Positions 33,425 through 42,506 of a stretch of DNA of 64,000 nt are shown here, in pieces. The position numbers and the translations under genes are program-made. The notes beneath the pieces were generated by a model. It made no database searches and was not told the DNA's origin. It was given only the letters and a program-made list of their open reading frames with translations. The stretch is from the NCBI RefSeq assembly GCF_001425865.1, contig NZ_LMDS01000005.1:504209-568208 (forward strand). Direction: 5' to 3'. The stretch's first letter is position 1. Each line of letters starts with the position of its first letter. Origin of the DNA: Rhizobacter sp. Root404 (GTDB taxonomy: Bacteria; Pseudomonadota; Gammaproteobacteria; Burkholderiales; Burkholderiaceae_C).

Positions 33425-34756
33425 ATGACGAGCAGAGCATTCTTCGGCACCGACGGCATCCGTGGCACGGTCGGCCAGGCGCCCATCACGCCCGACTTCA
33501 TGCTGCGCCTGGGCCACGCGGTCGGCCGCGTGCTGAAGGCCAGCGAGGCGCGGCCGACCGTGCTGATCGGCAAGGACACGCGCATCTCCGGCTACATGAT
33601 CGAATCGGCGCTCGAAGCCGGCTTCGCCTCGGCCGGCGTCGACGTGCTGCTGACCGGCCCGCTGCCCACGCCGGGCATCGCCTACATGACGCGCGCACTG
33701 CGCCTGAGCCTCGGCGTGGTGATCAGTGCGTCGCACAACCCGTTCGGCGACAACGGCATCAAGTTCTTCTCGGCCCGCGGCGAGAAGCTGCCGGACGCGT
33801 GGGAGCAGCAGGTCGAATCGGCACTGGAACAGCCGCCGCAATGGGTCGATTCGGCGAACCTCGGCAAGGCCAGGCGAATCGACGACGCGCGCGGCCGCTA
33901 CATCGAATTCTGCAAGGGCACGTTCAGCAGTGAACTGTCGCTGAAGGGTCTGAAGATCGTCGTCGACGCGGCCAACGGTGCGGCCTATCACGTCGCGCCG
34001 GACGTCTTTCACGAGCTCGGCGCCGAAGTCGTCGCGATCGGCTGCAGCCCGAACGGCACCAACATCAACGCCGGCTTCGGCGCCACTTCCCCGGCGGCGC
34101 TGGTCGCGGCGGTCCAGGCGCAAGGGGCCGACTACGGCGTGGCGCTCGATGGCGATGCCGACCGGCTCCAGCTGGTGGATCGGGCCGGCCGCCTCTACAA
34201 CGGCGACGAGCTGTTGTATCTGATGGTGACCGACCGCCTGGCCCAGCACCTGCCGGTGCCCGGCGCCGTCGGCACGCTGATGACCAACATGGCGGTCGAG
34301 GTGGCGCTGCGCGAACGCGGCGTGGCCTTCGTCCGCGCCAAGGTCGGCGACCGCTACGTGCTCGAGGAACTGGTGGCGCGCGGCTGGCAGCTCGGTGGCG
34401 AGGGCTCGGGCCACTTGCTGGCGCTCGACAAGCACACGACCGGTGACGGCATCGTCAGCGCGCTGATGGTGTTGCAGGCGGTGTCTCGCAGTGGCCGCTC
34501 GCTGGCCGAACTGCTGGCCGACGTCACGTTGTTCCCGCAGACCTTGATCAATGTCCGGCTGCAGCCGGGCACCGACTGGGCCTCGAACCCGCGCCTGGCC
34601 CGGGCGCAGGCTGCCGTCAGCGGCGAGCTCGGCAACGCCGGGCGCGTGCTGATCCGGCCGTCCGGCACCGAGCCGCTGGTCCGTGTGATGGTCGAGGCAC
34701 GCGACGCCGCAGTCGCGCAACGAAGCGCCGAGCGCATTGCCGACACCCTGCGCTGA
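33425..34756 (+). CDS. glmM: Phosphoglucosamine mutase
   Basis: A 443-residue enzyme that interconverts glucosamine-6-phosphate and glucosamine-1-phosphate for peptidoglycan and LPS precursors. The phosphoserine is S103 in V-I-S-A-S-H-N-P-F; the metal-binding loop is G-D-A-D-R-L-Q, and the C-terminal phosphate loop is R-P-S-G-T-E-P-L-V-R-V. It lies 37 bp after folP, as in many Proteobacteria. The Pho regulatory region follows. Confidence 0.96.
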   Translation: MTSRAFFGTDGIRGTVGQAPITPDFMLRLGHAVGRVLKASEARPTVLIGKDTRISGYMIESALEAGFASAGVDVLLTGPLPTPGIAYMTRALRLSLGVVISASHNPFGDNGIKFFSARGEKLPDAWEQQVESALEQPPQWVDSANLGKARRIDDARGRYIEFCKGTFSSELSLKGLKIVVDAANGAAYHVAPDVFHELGAEVVAIGCSPNGTNINAGFGATSPAALVAAVQAQGADYGVALDGDADRLQLVDRAGRLYNGDELLYLMVTDRLAQHLPVPGAVGTLMTNMAVEVALRERGVAFVRAKVGDRYVLEELVARGWQLGGEGSGHLLALDKHTTGDGIVSALMVLQAVSRSGRSLAELLADVTLFPQTLINVRLQPGTDWASNPRLARAQAAVSGELGNAGRVLIRPSGTEPLVRVMVEARDAAVAQRSAERIADTLR

Positions 34757-34793
34757 CCCTAAAAAACGCGGCGACGCCCGGTAAAGGACGTTT

Positions 34794-34847
34794 GTGACAG
34801 GCGCTTCGCGGCACTGTCACAGAGCTGTCACACGGCGCTCATAGAGT
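34794..34847 (+). promoter_or_regulatory. Pho promoter of pstS: PhoB box, extra inverted half-site and -10
   Basis: Two perfect CTGTCAC direct repeats (34814-34820 and 34825-34831) are separated by 4 bases, which is the classic 11-bp-period PhoB box. A third copy, inverted (GTGACAG, 34794-34800), lies 13 bp upstream. A TAGAGT at 34842-34847 is the likely -10, 10 bp downstream of the box, as expected for class II PhoB activation. It drives the pst-pho operon during phosphate starvation. Confidence 0.85.
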
Positions 34848-34884
34848 TCACGGCATCGATCCATCACCGCAGAAAGGTGTGCCC

Positions 34885-35925
34885 GTGAAGCTCTCCAAGA
34901 TTCGTACTTCCCTCCTGATCGCCGCGTTCGGCGTCGCCAGTTCCGCGGTCTTTGCGCAAGACGTGACCGGGGCCGGCGCGTCGTTCCCGGCGCCGGTGTA
35001 TGCCAAGTGGGCCGATGCCTACAACAAGGCCACCGGTGCGCGCATCAACTACCAGTCGGTCGGCTCCGGCGCCGGCATGAAGCAGATCGTCGCCAAGACG
35101 GTCGACTTCGGTGCGTCGGACGCACCCCTGAAGGACGAGGAACTGGCCAAGGACGGCCTGATCCAGTTCCCGATGGTCATCGGCGGCGTCGTGCCGGTCG
35201 TCAACATCAAGGGCATCGCCCCGGGCCAGTTGAAGCTCAACGGCCAGGTGCTGGGCGACATCTATCTCGGCAAGATCACCAAGTGGAACGACCCGGCCAT
35301 CACCGCGCTGAACGCCGGTGTGGCGCTGCCGGACGCCGCGATCGCGCCGGTGCGTCGCGCCGATGGCTCGGGCACCACCTTCAACTTCACGAATTACCTG
35401 TCCAAGGTCAACGCCGAGTGGAAGACCAAGGTCGGTGAAGGCACGGCCGTGAACTGGCCGACGGGCGCCGGCGGCAAGGGCAACGAGGGCGTCTCGGCGT
35501 TCGTGCAGCGCCTGCCGAACTCGATCGGCTACGTCGAATACGCGTACGCGAAGCAAAACAAGATGGCGTTCACGCTGCTGCAGAACCAGTCCGGCGCGTT
35601 CGTGGCGCCCGACGACGACACCTTCAAGGCCGCTGCCGCCAACGCCGACTGGAACAAGTCGTTCTACCAGGTGCTGACCGGGCAGCCGGGCAAGGACTCG
35701 TGGCCGATCACTGCCGCCACGTTCATCATGATGCACAAGGTGCAGGACAAGCCGGTCAACGCCACCAACGCGCTCAAGTTCTTCAGCTGGGCCTACGCCG
35801 ACGGCGACAAGATGGCCGCCGACCTCGACTACGTGCCGATGCCTGATTCCGTCAAGGTGCTGGTGCGCAAGCTCTGGGCCGACAGCATCAAGGACGCTTC
35901 GGGCAAGACCGTCGCCGCGAAGTAA
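34885..35925 (+). CDS. pstS: Periplasmic phosphate-binding protein
   Basis: A 346-residue solute-binding protein that delivers phosphate to PstCAB. The Sec signal peptide (about residues 1-24) probably ends V-F-A, giving a mature start at Q-D-V-T-G-A-G-A-S-F-P-A-P, the typical PstS beginning. The phosphate contacts R-x-D-G-S-G-T-T are present. The start is the GTG at 34885 with AGAAAGG 7 bases before it; an earlier GTG (34879) is too close to that site. It is the first gene of the Pho operon. Confidence 0.95.
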   Translation: MKLSKIRTSLLIAAFGVASSAVFAQDVTGAGASFPAPVYAKWADAYNKATGARINYQSVGSGAGMKQIVAKTVDFGASDAPLKDEELAKDGLIQFPMVIGGVVPVVNIKGIAPGQLKLNGQVLGDIYLGKITKWNDPAITALNAGVALPDAAIAPVRRADGSGTTFNFTNYLSKVNAEWKTKVGEGTAVNWPTGAGGKGNEGVSAFVQRLPNSIGYVEYAYAKQNKMAFTLLQNQSGAFVAPDDDTFKAAAANADWNKSFYQVLTGQPGKDSWPITAATFIMMHKVQDKPVNATNALKFFSWAYADGDKMAADLDYVPMPDSVKVLVRKLWADSIKDASGKTVAAK

Positions 35926-35939
35926 ACGACTAACCCTCG

Positions 35940-35962
35940 AAGGCCGCGCTTTGCGCGGCCTT
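35940..35962 (+). terminator. Hairpin after pstS (attenuator or mRNA-stability element)
   Basis: A perfect 10-bp AAGGCCGCGC/GCGCGGCCTT stem with a TTT loop. No T tract follows, so it probably protects the pstS transcript or partly attenuates the downstream genes, which would leave pstS made in excess of pstCAB. Confidence 0.55.
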
Positions 35963-35991
35963 GCCGTGTCCGATCGAATCGAGGAAGCAAC

Positions 35992-37014
35992 GTGGCCGCT
36001 ACACTCCCCGCGACACCGTACAACGAGCCCCTGAAGATGGACCGTACCCGCTCGTCAGGCCGCCCGCCGGCACCGCGGCGCGCGGCTCCCTGGGCCGACA
36101 CCCTGTTCTCGATCCTCGCCCATGGCGCGGCGTGGGTGACGCTGCTGCTGCTTGCCGGGATCATCGTCTCGCTGGTCATCGGCGCGGCACCGGCGATCAA
36201 GGAATACGGCCTGTCGTTCCTCTGGACCAGCGACTGGGATCCGGTGCAGAACAAGTACGGCGGCCTGGTGATGATCTACGGCACGCTGATGACCTCGCTG
36301 ATCGCGCTGGTCATCGCGGTGCCGGTCAGCTTCGGCATCGCGCTGTTCCTGACCGAACTCTCGCCGGCCTGGCTCAAGCGCCCGCTCGGCACCGCGATCG
36401 AGCTGCTCGCCGCGATCCCGTCGATCGTCTATGGCATGTGGGGCCTGCTGGTGTTCAGCCCGCTGCTGTCCGAATACGTGCAGCAGCCGCTGCAAGCCGT
36501 GTTCAGCGGCGTGCCGTACATCGGCGCGCTGTTTTCCGGGCCGCCGGTCGGCATCGGTCTGCTCTCCGCCGGCATCATCCTGGCGATCATGATCATCCCG
36601 TTCATCGCCTCGGTCATGCGCGACGTGTTCGAGGTCACGCCGCCGTTGCTGAAGGAATCGGCCTACGGGCTGGGTTCGACAACCTGGGAGGTGATGTTCA
36701 AGGTCGTGCTGCCGTACACCAAGACCGGTGTGGTCGGCGGCATCATGCTCGGCCTCGGGCGCGCCCTCGGCGAGACGATGGCGGTCACGTTCGTGATCGG
36801 CAACCAGAACCAGCTCAACTCGGCGTCGTTGTTCGAGGCGGCCAACTCGATCACCTCGGCCCTGGCGAACGAATTCGCCGAGGCCGGCGCCGGCCTGCAC
36901 CAGGCCTCGCTGATCTACCTCGGGCTCGTGCTGTTCTTCATCACCTTCGTCGTGCTGGCCTGCTCGAAGCTGCTGCTGTCACAGCTCAAGAAGAGCGAAG
37001 GGGCGCGCGCATGA
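35992..37014 (+). CDS. pstC: Phosphate ABC transporter permease PstC
   Basis: A 340-residue inner-membrane permease of the high-affinity phosphate importer, with six main transmembrane helices and the ABC permease loop (E-S-A-Y-G-L-G-S-T-T-W-E-V). The start is a GTG at 35992 with GAGGAA a few bases upstream; an internal ATG (36037) is possible. The stop overlaps the pstA start by ATGA. Confidence 0.94.
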   Translation: MAATLPATPYNEPLKMDRTRSSGRPPAPRRAAPWADTLFSILAHGAAWVTLLLLAGIIVSLVIGAAPAIKEYGLSFLWTSDWDPVQNKYGGLVMIYGTLMTSLIALVIAVPVSFGIALFLTELSPAWLKRPLGTAIELLAAIPSIVYGMWGLLVFSPLLSEYVQQPLQAVFSGVPYIGALFSGPPVGIGLLSAGIILAIMIIPFIASVMRDVFEVTPPLLKESAYGLGSTTWEVMFKVVLPYTKTGVVGGIMLGLGRALGETMAVTFVIGNQNQLNSASLFEAANSITSALANEFAEAGAGLHQASLIYLGLVLFFITFVVLACSKLLLSQLKKSEGARA

Positions 37015-37901
37015 ACACGTTGACCACCCCGGCGCCGCGCGACACGGCGCTGCACGCCGCGCGCATCGGCAAGTACCAGCGCCGCAAACGCGTCAACGCG
37101 ATCGCGTTGACGCTCTCGCTGGCGGCAATGGCCTTCGGGCTGGTCTGGCTGCTGTGGATCCTGATCGAGACCGTGCGGCTCGGCCTGGGCGGGCTGACGC
37201 TGTCGCTGTTCACCGAGATGACGCCGCCGCCGCAATCGGACACCGGCGGCCTGGCGAACGCGATCTTCGGCTCGGTCACGATGGTGTCGCTCGCGACGCT
37301 GCTGGGCACGCCGATCGGCATCCTGGCCGGCATCTACCTGGCCGAGTACGGACAGAAGACCTGGCTCGGCAGCGTGACCCGCTTCATCAACGACATCCTG
37401 CTGGCCGCGCCGTCCATCGTGATCGGCCTGTTCATCTACTCGGTCGTCGTCGCGCGCATGAAGAGCTTCTCCGGCTGGGCCGGGGTGCTCGCGCTCGCGT
37501 TGATCGTGATCCCGGTGGTGATCCGCACGACCGAAAACATGCTGTCGCTGATTCCGAACGCGCTGCGCGAGGCGGCCTATGCGCTCGGCACGCCGAAGTG
37601 GCGGGTCATCATGACCGTGACGCTCAAGTCGGCCCGCGCCGGCGTGCTGACCGGCATCCTGCTGGCGCTGGCGCGGATCGCCGGAGAAACCGCGCCGCTG
37701 TTGTTCACCGCCTTGTCGAACCAGTTCTGGACCAGCGACCTCGGCTCGCCGATGGCGAGCCTGCCGGTCACGATCTTCAAGTTCGCGATGAGCCCGTACG
37801 AGAACTGGCAGAAGCTGGCGTGGGCCGGCGTGTTCCTGATCACTATCGGCGTGCTGGTGCTGAACATCCTGGCGCGCACGTTCCTGCGCAACAAACACTG
37901 A
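37011..37901 (+). CDS. pstA: Phosphate ABC transporter permease PstA
   Basis: A 296-residue second permease of the phosphate importer. It has several hydrophobic helices and the permease loop E-A-A-Y-A-L-G-T-P-K-W-R-V. The ATG at 37011 overlaps the pstC stop (ATGA); the frame upstream is open but only shadows pstC. It is followed by pstB after 9 bp. Confidence 0.94.
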   Translation: MNTLTTPAPRDTALHAARIGKYQRRKRVNAIALTLSLAAMAFGLVWLLWILIETVRLGLGGLTLSLFTEMTPPPQSDTGGLANAIFGSVTMVSLATLLGTPIGILAGIYLAEYGQKTWLGSVTRFINDILLAAPSIVIGLFIYSVVVARMKSFSGWAGVLALALIVIPVVIRTTENMLSLIPNALREAAYALGTPKWRVIMTVTLKSARAGVLTGILLALARIAGETAPLLFTALSNQFWTSDLGSPMASLPVTIFKFAMSPYENWQKLAWAGVFLITIGVLVLNILARTFLRNKH

Positions 37902-37910
37902 GGCCATCCC

Positions 37911-38696
37911 ATGGACATCAAGGTCAACTTGCCCGTCACCGAGAAGCCCAAGCTCTCCGTGCGCAATCTGAACTTCTACTACGGCAGCTTCCAGGCGCTG
38001 AAGAACATCAACCTGGACATCCCCGAGCACAAGGTGACCGCATTCATCGGGCCGTCGGGCTGCGGCAAGTCGACGCTGCTGCGCACCTTCAACCGGATGT
38101 TCGAGCTGTACCCCGACCAGCGCGCCGAGGGCGAGATCCTGATCGACGGCGAGAACATCCTGACCTCGAAGGATGACGTCTCGCTGATCCGCGCCAAGGT
38201 CGGCATGGTGTTCCAGAAGCCGACCCCGTTCCCGATGTCGATCTACGACAACATCGCGTTCGGCGTGAAGCTGTTCGAGACCTTGCCGCGCATCGAGATG
38301 GACGAGCGCGTCGAGTGGGCGCTGAAGAAGGCCGCGCTCTGGAACGAGGTGAAGGACAAGCTGAACCAGAGCGGTTCGGGCCTGTCCGGCGGCCAGCAGC
38401 AGCGGCTGTGCATCGCGCGCGGCATTGCGATCAAGCCCGAGGTGCTGCTGCTCGACGAGCCGTGCTCGGCGCTGGATCCGATCTCGACCGGCAAGATCGA
38501 GGAGCTGATCCACGAACTGAAGAGCGACTACACCGTCGTGATCGTCACGCACAACATGCAGCAGGCGGCGCGCTCGTCGGACTACACGGCCTACATGTAC
38601 CTCGGCGACCTGATCGAGTTCGGCCCGACCAACGAGGTCTTCATGAAGCCGAAGAAGAAGGACACCGAGGACTACATCACCGGGCGCTTCGGTTGA
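37911..38696 (+). CDS. pstB: Phosphate ABC transporter ATP-binding protein
   Basis: A 261-residue ATPase. Walker A is G-P-S-G-C-G-K-S-T, the ABC signature is L-S-G-G-Q-Q-Q-R, and Walker B is L-L-L-D-E-P-C-S-A-L-D-P, as is typical of PstB. It energises PstAC and also helps signal phosphate status to PhoR/PhoU. It is followed by phoU after 19 bp. Confidence 0.97.
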   Translation: MDIKVNLPVTEKPKLSVRNLNFYYGSFQALKNINLDIPEHKVTAFIGPSGCGKSTLLRTFNRMFELYPDQRAEGEILIDGENILTSKDDVSLIRAKVGMVFQKPTPFPMSIYDNIAFGVKLFETLPRIEMDERVEWALKKAALWNEVKDKLNQSGSGLSGGQQQRLCIARGIAIKPEVLLLDEPCSALDPISTGKIEELIHELKSDYTVVIVTHNMQQAARSSDYTAYMYLGDLIEFGPTNEVFMKPKKKDTEDYITGRFG

Positions 38697-38715
38697 AGCG
38701 CCAAGGAGACTTCAC

Positions 38716-39423
38716 ATGAGCGACAAACACCTCTCGACCCAGTTCGATGCCGAACTCAGCGGCATCTCCACGCGCGTGCTCGAAATGGGCGGCATGGTCG
38801 AATCCCAGGTCGCGCGTTCGGTCTACGCGCTGACCAACTTCAGCGCCGAGATCGCTTCCGAAGTGCTGGCGACCGAAGAACGCGTGAACCAGACCGAGAT
38901 GGAGATCGACCGCGACCTCTCGACCATCATCGCCCGGCGCCAGCCCACCGCGCGCGACCTGCGCCTGCTGATCGCGATCTCGAAGACGATCGCCAACCTC
39001 GAGCGGGTCGGCGACGAGGCGGCACGCATCGCACGCACGGTGCAACGGCTGCTGAACAGCGGCGTCTCGAGCCGTTTGCGGCTGCCGGTGAAGGACCTCG
39101 CGTACGAATCGGAGCTGGCGGTCTCGCAGCTGCGCAAGGCGCTCGACGCGTTCGCGCGGCTCGACGTGGACAAGGCCGTCGAGGTGCTCAAGCAGGACGA
39201 CCTGATCGACCAGGAGTTCGAGGGCCTGATGCGCAAGCTGATCACCTTCATGATGGAGGACCCGCGCACGATCTCGTCGAGCATCGACCTGGTCTTCGTC
39301 GCCAAGGCGATCGAGCGCGTCGGCGACCACGCGAAGAACCTGGCGGAGCAGATCATCTACATCGTCAAGGGCACCGACGTGCGCCACAACTCGGTGGGCG
39401 ACGTGGAATCCCTGGTTCGTTGA
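38716..39423 (+). CDS. phoU: Phosphate signalling regulator PhoU
   Basis: A 235-residue all-helical, two-repeat protein that links the Pst transporter to the PhoR kinase and keeps the regulon off in high phosphate. The metal-binding E/D-x-x-x-D signature (E-x-x-x-R-x-G-D-x-A) appears in both repeats. AAGGAG lies upstream of the start. It ends 11 bp before phoB. Confidence 0.95.
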   Translation: MSDKHLSTQFDAELSGISTRVLEMGGMVESQVARSVYALTNFSAEIASEVLATEERVNQTEMEIDRDLSTIIARRQPTARDLRLLIAISKTIANLERVGDEAARIARTVQRLLNSGVSSRLRLPVKDLAYESELAVSQLRKALDAFARLDVDKAVEVLKQDDLIDQEFEGLMRKLITFMMEDPRTISSSIDLVFVAKAIERVGDHAKNLAEQIIYIVKGTDVRHNSVGDVESLVR

Positions 39424-39434
39424 AAGTCCACGCC

Positions 39435-40172
39435 ATGAGCCGCATCCTCGTCGTCGAAGACGAATCCGCGATCGCCGAACTGATCTCGATCAACCTGCGA
39501 CACGCGGGGTTCGAGGTCACCATTGCCGCCACCGCCGAGCAGGCGCAGGCCGCCGTCGATGGCGTCTTGCCGGACCTGATCATCCTCGACTGGATGCTGC
39601 CCGGGCAGTCGGGCCTGGCACTGGCCAAGCGCTGGCGCAGCGAGGCGCGCACGCGCGAGCTGCCGGTCATCATGCTCACCGCGCGCGCCGACGAGGCCGA
39701 CAAGATCCAGGGCCTGGACGCCGGTGCAGACGACTACCTCACCAAGCCGTTCTCGACCAACGAGCTGATGGCCCGCATCCGCGCGGTGCTGCGCCGCAAG
39801 GCACCGGAAGCGCTGGACAGCGTGGTCGCCGTCGGTCCACTGAAGATCGACCCGGCGACGCGCCGCGTCAGCGGCGAGCTGAACGGCGAGCCGCGCGAAG
39901 TCAAGGTGGGTGCGACCGAGTTCCGCCTGCTGCACTTCTTCATGACCCACCCGGAGCGCGTGCACAGCCGCGCGCAGCTGCTCGACCGGGTCTGGGGCGA
40001 CCATGTGTTCATCGAGGAACGCACCGTCGACGTCCACGTCAAGCGCCTGCGCGAGGCGCTCGGCCCGGTGCAGTGTGCGCCGATGATCGAGACGGTGCGC
40101 GGTGCCGGCTACCGCCTGACCCAGCAGGGCGTGGCCGGCGCGACCGGCGCGGCCGCCGCGCTGTCGGCTTGA
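39435..40172 (+). CDS. phoB: Phosphate regulon response regulator PhoB
   Basis: A 245-residue OmpR-type regulator that binds the PhoB box at 34814-34831. The receiver (residues 1-120) has phospho-acceptor D52 and switch Lys K104; a winged-helix DNA-binding domain fills the C terminus (about 130-235). The ATG at 39435 is used. The frame extends a few residues to a TTG at 39420, without support. Confidence 0.96.
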   Translation: MSRILVVEDESAIAELISINLRHAGFEVTIAATAEQAQAAVDGVLPDLIILDWMLPGQSGLALAKRWRSEARTRELPVIMLTARADEADKIQGLDAGADDYLTKPFSTNELMARIRAVLRRKAPEALDSVVAVGPLKIDPATRRVSGELNGEPREVKVGATEFRLLHFFMTHPERVHSRAQLLDRVWGDHVFIEERTVDVHVKRLREALGPVQCAPMIETVRGAGYRLTQQGVAGATGAAAALSA

Positions 40173-40188
40173 TTCGACTGTCCGCGCG

Positions 40189-41535
40189 ATGACCTGGTTG
40201 CTGCCGCGGCTGGTCGCGGTGCTGATCGCCACGGTGCTCGGCGGCGTCGCCGGGCTGATGATCCCGGGGCACTCGGTCCCGCTGTTCGGCGCGCTGCTCG
40301 GCTTCGCGTTCGCGCTCGGCGTGATCGGGGTGCGCGACACGCTGAACGGCTACCGCCTGATCACCTGGCTGCGCGGCTCGCAGGAGACGCAGGCGCCGCG
40401 CGACGCCGGCCTGTGGGGCGAGCTCGGCTACCGCATCGAACGCTCGATCCGCCAGCGCGAGCAGTCGGCCGTGGCCGAGCGGGTGCGGCTCACCCAGTTC
40501 CTGTCCGCGATCGAGGCCTCGCCGAACGGCGTGATGCTGCTCGACGCCGGCGACCAGATCGACTGGTGCAACTCGCTCGCCGCCGACCACTTCGGGCTGG
40601 ATCCGCAGCGCGATCGGCGCCAGCGCGTGACGAACCTGGTGCGTGCGCCGGCCTTCGTCGCCTACTTGCAAGGCGGTCGCTTCGACGAGCCGATCCGCAT
40701 GCCCGACCCGCGCGGCCGCCGCACGCTCTCGGTGCTGGTGCGCGGCTACGGCGAGGGCCTGCGGATCGTGCTCTCTCAGGACATCACCGAACGGGAGAAC
40801 TCCGACGCGATGCGCCGCGACTTCGTCGCCAACGTCTCGCACGAGATCCGCACGCCGCTGACGGTGCTGGCCGGCTTCATCGAGACGATGACGAACCTGC
40901 CGCTGACCGAGGTCGAGCGCAAGCGCGTGCTGGTGCTGATGACGCAGCAGGCCGACCGCATGGGCACGCTGGTCAGTGACCTGCTGACGCTGGCGCAGCT
41001 CGAAGGCAGTCCGCGTCCGCACGCCGATCGCTGGGTCGCGCTCGGGCCGCTGCTGGCGCAGGTGGCGGCCGACGCGGCCGTGCTCTCCGCCGGCCGACAC
41101 ACGCTGAAGTTCCCGACGCCGCCGGTCGAAGCGCAGATCGCCGGCGCGCAAACCGAGTTGCTCAGCGCGATCACCAACCTGGTTAACAACGCGGTGCGCT
41201 ACACGCCGGAGGGCGGGCGCGTCGAGCTGAGCTGGCGCGTGCTGGCCGATGGCTCGGGCGAGATCGCGGTCATCGACACGGGCCTGGGCATCGCGCGCGA
41301 GCACATTCCGCGCCTCACAGAGCGCTTCTACCGTGTCGACGGCAGCCGTTCGCGCGACACGGGTGGCACCGGGCTTGGGCTGTCGATCGTCAAGCACGTC
41401 GCGCAACGGCATGGCGGCGAGCTGCACATCCAGAGCGAGGTTGGGCAGGGCTCGACCTTCCGGCTGGTGTTCCCGGCGGCGCGGGTGCGTGCGGCCGTGG
41501 CGCCAGTGGCCGCGCTCACCATGGCGGCGAACTGA
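40189..41535 (+). CDS. phoR: Phosphate regulon sensor histidine kinase PhoR
   Basis: A 448-residue inner-membrane histidine kinase. Two hydrophobic N-terminal segments (about 5-24 and 31-48), typical of PhoR with almost no periplasmic loop, are followed by a PAS domain (about 98-200). The dimerisation/HisKA domain carries phospho-acceptor H218 (N-V-S-H-E-I-R-T-P-L), and an HATPase_c domain with the N and G boxes ends the protein. The last 20 bases overlap the opposing LysR gene. Confidence 0.95.
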   Translation: MTWLLPRLVAVLIATVLGGVAGLMIPGHSVPLFGALLGFAFALGVIGVRDTLNGYRLITWLRGSQETQAPRDAGLWGELGYRIERSIRQREQSAVAERVRLTQFLSAIEASPNGVMLLDAGDQIDWCNSLAADHFGLDPQRDRRQRVTNLVRAPAFVAYLQGGRFDEPIRMPDPRGRRTLSVLVRGYGEGLRIVLSQDITERENSDAMRRDFVANVSHEIRTPLTVLAGFIETMTNLPLTEVERKRVLVLMTQQADRMGTLVSDLLTLAQLEGSPRPHADRWVALGPLLAQVAADAAVLSAGRHTLKFPTPPVEAQIAGAQTELLSAITNLVNNAVRYTPEGGRVELSWRVLADGSGEIAVIDTGLGIAREHIPRLTERFYRVDGSRSRDTGGTGLGLSIVKHVAQRHGGELHIQSEVGQGSTFRLVFPAARVRAAVAPVAALTMAAN

Positions 41536-42406
41536 AACGTTCGACCAGGAAGTCGAGCAGGGCGCGTACCGCCGGCGAGAGGTGCCGGCGCGACGCGTAG
41601 AGCGCGTAGATCGTCATCGGAGGCAGGCGCCAGTCCGCCAGCACCACCTGCAATTCGCCGCGTGCCACCGCGGCGTTCGCGAGGTAGGTGGGCAGCAGCG
41701 CGATGCCGCCTCCGGCGAGCGCGGCATGCAGCAGCACGGTCGACTCGTTCGCGGTGCAGTGGCTGCTGACATCGACGTCGAGCGCCTGCGCGTCGCGCGA
41801 CAGCGTCCAGGTGCTCTTGCCGAAATGGGTGTGGCTCAGGCACCGATGCGCCGCGAGCTCGGCCGGCTGCTGCGGCGTGCCGCGCAGCGCGAGGTAGGCC
41901 GGCGCCGCCACCAGCACGGAATCGCACGGCGCGAGCGGGCGGGCGATCAGCAGCGGCGCCGGGTCGCGGCTGATGCGGATCGCCAGGTCGATGCGGGCCT
42001 CGACCAGATCGAGCGCGCTGTCGCCGACGTTCAGGTCGATCCTCAGCCTCGGATGCAGCGCCAGGAACGCGGCGATCGCGGCGGCGAGGTGGGCGTGGGC
42101 GAAGGACATGCTGCAGGTCAGGCGCAACTGGCCGCGCAGGGTGTCGGCGCCGGCCGCGGTTTCCTCCTCGACGGTTGCGGCCAGTTCGAGCATCTGCTGG
42201 CTGCGGCGCAGCGCCTGCTCGCCGGCATCGGTGAGCGTCACGCGGCGCGTGGTCCGGTGCAGCAGGCGCGCCTGGAGCCAGTCCTCCATCTCGGCGACAT
42301 GGCGCGTGACCATCGCGCGCGACATCTCGAGCTTGTCCGCGGTCGCTGTGAAGCTGCCACTGAGCGCGACTTCGCAGAACACCCGCATCGCGGTGAGTCG
42401 GTCCAT
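41516..42406 (-). CDS. LysR-family transcriptional regulator
   Basis: A 296-residue LTTR. A winged HTH is at residues 1-60 (M-D-R-L-T-A-M-R-V-F-C-E-V-A ... S-M-S-style S-R-A-M-V-T-R-H) and a periplasmic-binding-protein-like effector domain at about 90-290. It is divergent from the degenerate MBL-fold gene, with a dyad between them, so that gene is a natural target. The effector is unknown. Its 3' end overlaps phoR by 20 bp. Confidence 0.9.
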   Translation of the reverse strand: MDRLTAMRVFCEVALSGSFTATADKLEMSRAMVTRHVAEMEDWLQARLLHRTTRRVTLTDAGEQALRRSQQMLELAATVEEETAAGADTLRGQLRLTCSMSFAHAHLAAAIAAFLALHPRLRIDLNVGDSALDLVEARIDLAIRISRDPAPLLIARPLAPCDSVLVAAPAYLALRGTPQQPAELAAHRCLSHTHFGKSTWTLSRDAQALDVDVSSHCTANESTVLLHAALAGGGIALLPTYLANAAVARGELQVVLADWRLPPMTIYALYASRRHLSPAVRALLDFLVERFSSPPW

Positions 42407-42417
42407 ATTTGATCGGA

Positions 42418-42473
42418 TTTCGAAACAGATCTGCGCGGATTTTGCCGTTTATTGATTCGAAAAGTGAAATCAA
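42418..42473. promoter_or_regulatory. Candidate LysR operator region in the divergent intergenic gap
   Basis: Between the LysR gene and the MBL-fold gene, TTGATT (42452-42457) and AATCAA (42468-42473) form a perfect inverted repeat with a 10-bp spacer; the dyad contains the LTTR pattern T-N11-A. A second palindrome, TTTCGAAA, is at 42418-42425. The dyad lies 33 bases before the MBL-fold start. Confidence 0.45.
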
Positions 42474-42506
42474 ACTGCTGTCATCGCAACTTGACCGAGA
42501 GATCCC

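Noticed and set aside
35961..37901. A long frame fused ahead of pstA
   Set aside because: The part before 37011 is a shadow of pstC; the true start has an ATGA overlap with the pstC stop.
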